From Bacteroidaceae bacterium (GTDB taxonomy: Bacteria; Bacteroidota; Bacteroidia; Bacteroidales; Bacteroidaceae), in the NCBI GenBank assembly GCA_900772575.1, contig CAAHEN010000082.1, positions 1 to 55,074 of the forward strand: a stretch of 55,074 nucleotides of DNA. Direction: 5' to 3'. A program made the position numbers and the translations under genes. The notes below the pieces were generated by a model that made no database searches, had not been told where the DNA came from, and saw only the letters and a program-made list of their open reading frames with translations. Position 1 is the stretch's first letter, and every line of letters begins with the position of its first letter. Shown piece after piece: positions 52,866 to 55,074 of the stretch.

Positions 52866-53213
52866 ATGACCCTCAACAAAGACAAGGATCTCAAGCGGTT
52901 CTACAACATCAGTGAAGTCGCCCGCATGTTCGATGTCAACGAGAGCACGCTGCGCTTTTGGGAAAAAGAGTTCGATCAGATAGCCCCGCAGAAGACCGGC
53001 GGCAAGGTGAGGCGCTACACCAAGGACGACATTGAGCAGGTGCGCCTTGTCCACAACTTGGTCAAGGTGCGCGGCCTCAAGATTGCCGCCGCCCGCGAGG
53101 CCCTGCGCAAGAACAAGAGTGGTACTGTCAAACGGGCCGAGGTCGTCGACCGCCTGTGCCGCTTGCGCGAGGAGCTTGTGGCCATGCGCGATGCCCTTGA
53201 CCCGCTGGAGTGA
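52866..53213 (+). CDS. MerR family transcriptional regulator
   Basis: In 115 residues an N-terminal winged helix YNISEVARMFDVNESTLRFWEKEF and GGKVRRYTKDDIEQVRLVHNLV (HTH and wing) is followed by a short coiled-coil dimerisation part. No effector-binding domain is visible. It is a compact Bacteroidetes MerR of unknown target. 48 bp after the flavin reductase and 30 bp before radA, same strand. Confidence 0.92.
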   Translation: MTLNKDKDLKRFYNISEVARMFDVNESTLRFWEKEFDQIAPQKTGGKVRRYTKDDIEQVRLVHNLVKVRGLKIAAAREALRKNKSGTVKRAEVVDRLCRLREELVAMRDALDPLE

Positions 53214-53243
53214 CCCCTTATGCGTTAAACCTCTAGAGTCCTT

Positions 53244-54614
53244 ATGGCAAAAGAAAAGACCGTCTACGTCTGTAGTCAGTGTGGGCAAGAGATGCCCAAG
53301 TGGGTGGGACGCTGCCCGTCCTGCGGTGCGTGGAACACCTTTAAGGAAATGACCGTCCGGCCTGCCGCGCCAGCCGCCAGCCGGGCTGTCGGGGCGCTGG
53401 AGCGCCGTGAGGCGCGCCCGGTGCCGCTCTCAGAAGTGGCCGCCACTGAGGAACCCCGCCAGGTGACCCACGACGCCGAACTGGATCGTGTGCTCGGCGG
53501 CGGCATCGTGCCCGGTTCCATCATTCTGATGGGTGGCGAGCCGGGTATCGGCAAGTCGACGTTGCTGCTTCAGACTGTCCTGCGCATGACCGACCGCCGC
53601 GTGCTCTACGTCAGCGGCGAGGAAAGCGAGCGGCAAATCAAGTTGAGGGCCGACCGGCTCTCGACCGCTTCGTCAGACTGCCTGCTGCTCTGTGAGACAC
53701 GCCTGGAGCACATCTTCACCCACATCAAGAATGTGCGTCCCGACCTCGTCGTCATCGACTCCATACAGACCATCGCCGCCGAGGCCATCGATGCCTCGCC
53801 CGGCAGCGTCACCCAAATCCGCGAATGCGCCACAGCCCTGCTCAAGTATGCCAAGGAGAGTGGCGTCCCTGTGGTGCTCATCGGGCACATCACCAAGGAC
53901 GGCAACATCGCGGGGCCGAAAGTCTTGGAACATATCGTCGACGCTGTCCTCCAGTTTGAGGGTGACCGCCACTACTTCTACCGCATTCTGCGCAGCATCA
54001 AGAACCGTTTCGGGTCGACGTCGGAAATCGGCATCTACGAGATGCTGGCCAGTGGCCTGCGCCCGGTGGACAATCCCTCCGAACTGCTCCTGACCGAAGG
54101 CAACGACGAGCTCAGCGGCGTGGCCATCGCAGCCACCGTTGAGGGTGTCCGTCCGTTCCTCATCGAGACGCAGGCCCTCGTGTCGACGGCAGCCTACGGC
54201 ACGCCGCAGCGCTCGGCCACGGGATTCGACCTGCGGCGCCTCAACATGCTTCTGGCCGTACTGGAGAAACGCGTCGGCTTCAAACTGGCCCAGAAGGACG
54301 TGTTCCTCAACATCGCCGGTGGCATCCGTGTGGCCGACCCGGCCATAGACCTCTCCGTCATTGCCGCCGTGCTGTCGAGCAACGTCGACACCGCCATCGA
54401 GCGCAATACCTGCATGACGGGTGAGGTGGGGCTGAGCGGCGAGATACGCCCCGTCACCCGTATCTTGCAGCGCATCTCCGAGGCCGAGAAGCTCGGCTTC
54501 GCCCGCATCGTTGTCCCCGAGGCCAATCTCAAAGGCTTGTCAGGAAAGCGCCAGCGCATCGAGCTCGTGCCGGTGAGACGCGTCGAAGAGGCCCTTCGTG
54601 CCCTGTTCGGCTGA
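53244..54614 (+). CDS. radA: DNA repair protein RadA
   Basis: The 456-residue protein begins with the C4 zinc finger CSQCGQEMPKWVGRCPSCG (residues 10-29). A RecA-like ATPase follows with Walker A LMGGEPGIGKSTLLLQ (about 96), VLYVSGEESERQIKLRADR, the RadA signature SIKNRFGSTSEIGIYEM, and a C-terminal Lon-protease-like domain (GGIRVADPAIDLSVIAAVLSS, VGLSGEIRPVTRI). It promotes branch migration in recombination. All motifs are intact. Confidence 0.97.
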   Translation: MAKEKTVYVCSQCGQEMPKWVGRCPSCGAWNTFKEMTVRPAAPAASRAVGALERREARPVPLSEVAATEEPRQVTHDAELDRVLGGGIVPGSIILMGGEPGIGKSTLLLQTVLRMTDRRVLYVSGEESERQIKLRADRLSTASSDCLLLCETRLEHIFTHIKNVRPDLVVIDSIQTIAAEAIDASPGSVTQIRECATALLKYAKESGVPVVLIGHITKDGNIAGPKVLEHIVDAVLQFEGDRHYFYRILRSIKNRFGSTSEIGIYEMLASGLRPVDNPSELLLTEGNDELSGVAIAATVEGVRPFLIETQALVSTAAYGTPQRSATGFDLRRLNMLLAVLEKRVGFKLAQKDVFLNIAGGIRVADPAIDLSVIAAVLSSNVDTAIERNTCMTGEVGLSGEIRPVTRILQRISEAEKLGFARIVVPEANLKGLSGKRQRIELVPVRRVEEALRALFG

Positions 54615-54716
54615 TGCGCCGGTGACGGTTTGCGGCCTGCCGCAGTCTTCCGGGGAACTGCTAGCTTGCGGCAGCCCCATTTCTCTTCAACCCTATCGCA
54701 TTTTCCCTTCCATCCC

Positions 54717-55074
54717 ATGCAACAGACCCTCAATCTCCGTGTCCTCCCCAACATTGCCGCCGATAGCCGCGAGTTACAACGCCATGTGGCCCGTGAACTC
54801 GGTGTCGACGCCCGCACCGTCACAGGCGTGGCCATTCGCCGTCGCAGCATAGATGCCCGCCAGCGCACCGTCGTCGTCAACCTGACCGTCGGTGTCTACA
54901 TCAACGAGCCAGTTCCCAGTCAGGACTTTGTGCCGATCGCCTATCCCGATGTGTCGCACGGTCGCCGTGTCATCGTCGTCGGCGCCGGTCCTGGCGGCCT
55001 CTTCGCCGCGTTGCGCCTCATCGAGCTCGGGGCGTGTCCGGTCGTCGTCGAGCGCGGCAAGGACGTGCATGAGC
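54717..55074 (+). CDS. NAD(P)/FAD-dependent oxidoreductase, truncated by window end
   Basis: The first ~119 codons are present. After an N-terminal domain (ELQRHVARELGVDARTVTGV, RSIDARQRTVVVNLTVGVYI) comes the dinucleotide fold GRRVIVVGAGPGGLFAALRLIELG and PVVVERGKDVHE. The pattern of an N-terminal add-on domain before GxGxxG matches the Bacteroidetes 'FAD-dependent protein' family related to YhiN/HI0933-type flavoproteins. The C-terminus lies outside the window. Confidence 0.85.
   Translation, partial: MQQTLNLRVLPNIAADSRELQRHVARELGVDARTVTGVAIRRRSIDARQRTVVVNLTVGVYINEPVPSQDFVPIAYPDVSHGRRVIVVGAGPGGLFAALRLIELGACPVVVERGKDVHE

Overview
The window comes from a member of the Bacteroidales, most likely Prevotellaceae-like. 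Four things point there: Bacteroidetes-type promoters (TTTG, about 20 bases, TAnnTTTG) in front of several genes; lineage-typical families (DUF4923, DUF3822, DUF4250, carboxypeptidase-regulatory outer-membrane barrels); a possible type IX-like C-terminal tail on an M6 protease; and double-glycine leader peptides of the GG-Bacteroidales type.

Layout. 1-8710 is ordinary chromosome: tRNA-Gly(GCC), a Nudix hydrolase with queA, a beta-repeat lipoprotein, a DUF4923 lipoprotein, a sodium/solute symporter, a TcdA-like E1 enzyme, ndk, and a two-domain SGNH hydrolase whose second domain has lost its catalytic residues. 8976-27870 is a 19-kb single-strand peptide natural-product locus. 28700-48900 is housekeeping again: PcrA/UvrD helicase, M6 protease, MutS2, an acyl-CoA dehydrogenase with etfAB, a RecD/Dda-like helicase, DUF4250, VanZ, DUF3822, rsmD, a RidA/chorismatase-like protein and a GH18-deacetylase-GT2 fusion. 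49105-51655 is a decayed second peptide-type locus: a radical-SAM/SPASM tail followed by a frameshifted barrel. 52308 to the end holds a flavin reductase, a MerR regulator, radA and a truncated FAD oxidoreductase.

The centrepiece is the 19-kb locus. Read right to left it encodes a LanC-like toroid protein, a GT4 glycosyltransferase with a helical tail, a galactosyltransferase-like GT, a VKOR-thioredoxin disulfide-forming fusion, three small precursors with near-identical leaders and four-cysteine cores, three large outer-membrane barrels, a C39-peptidase ABC exporter, a short HlyD-like protein and an FkbM methyltransferase. I infer secreted, disulfide-bonded, probably glycosylated 44-48-residue peptides, each partnered with its own barrel. 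The locus has grown by tandem duplication. Fragments of the exporter's 5' end and of the VKOR gene's 3' end mark the module joints; one precursor has lost its GG site along with its barrel, and another barrel has lost its peptide.

A strong promoter (28002-28034) drives the locus, and three iterons of 32-33 bp period lie in its 5' leader. Just upstream sits a roughly 350-bp structured element. A second copy, in the same orientation, lies directly upstream of the decayed locus at 51719-52075. Both carry a promoter immediately followed by a terminator-like hairpin.
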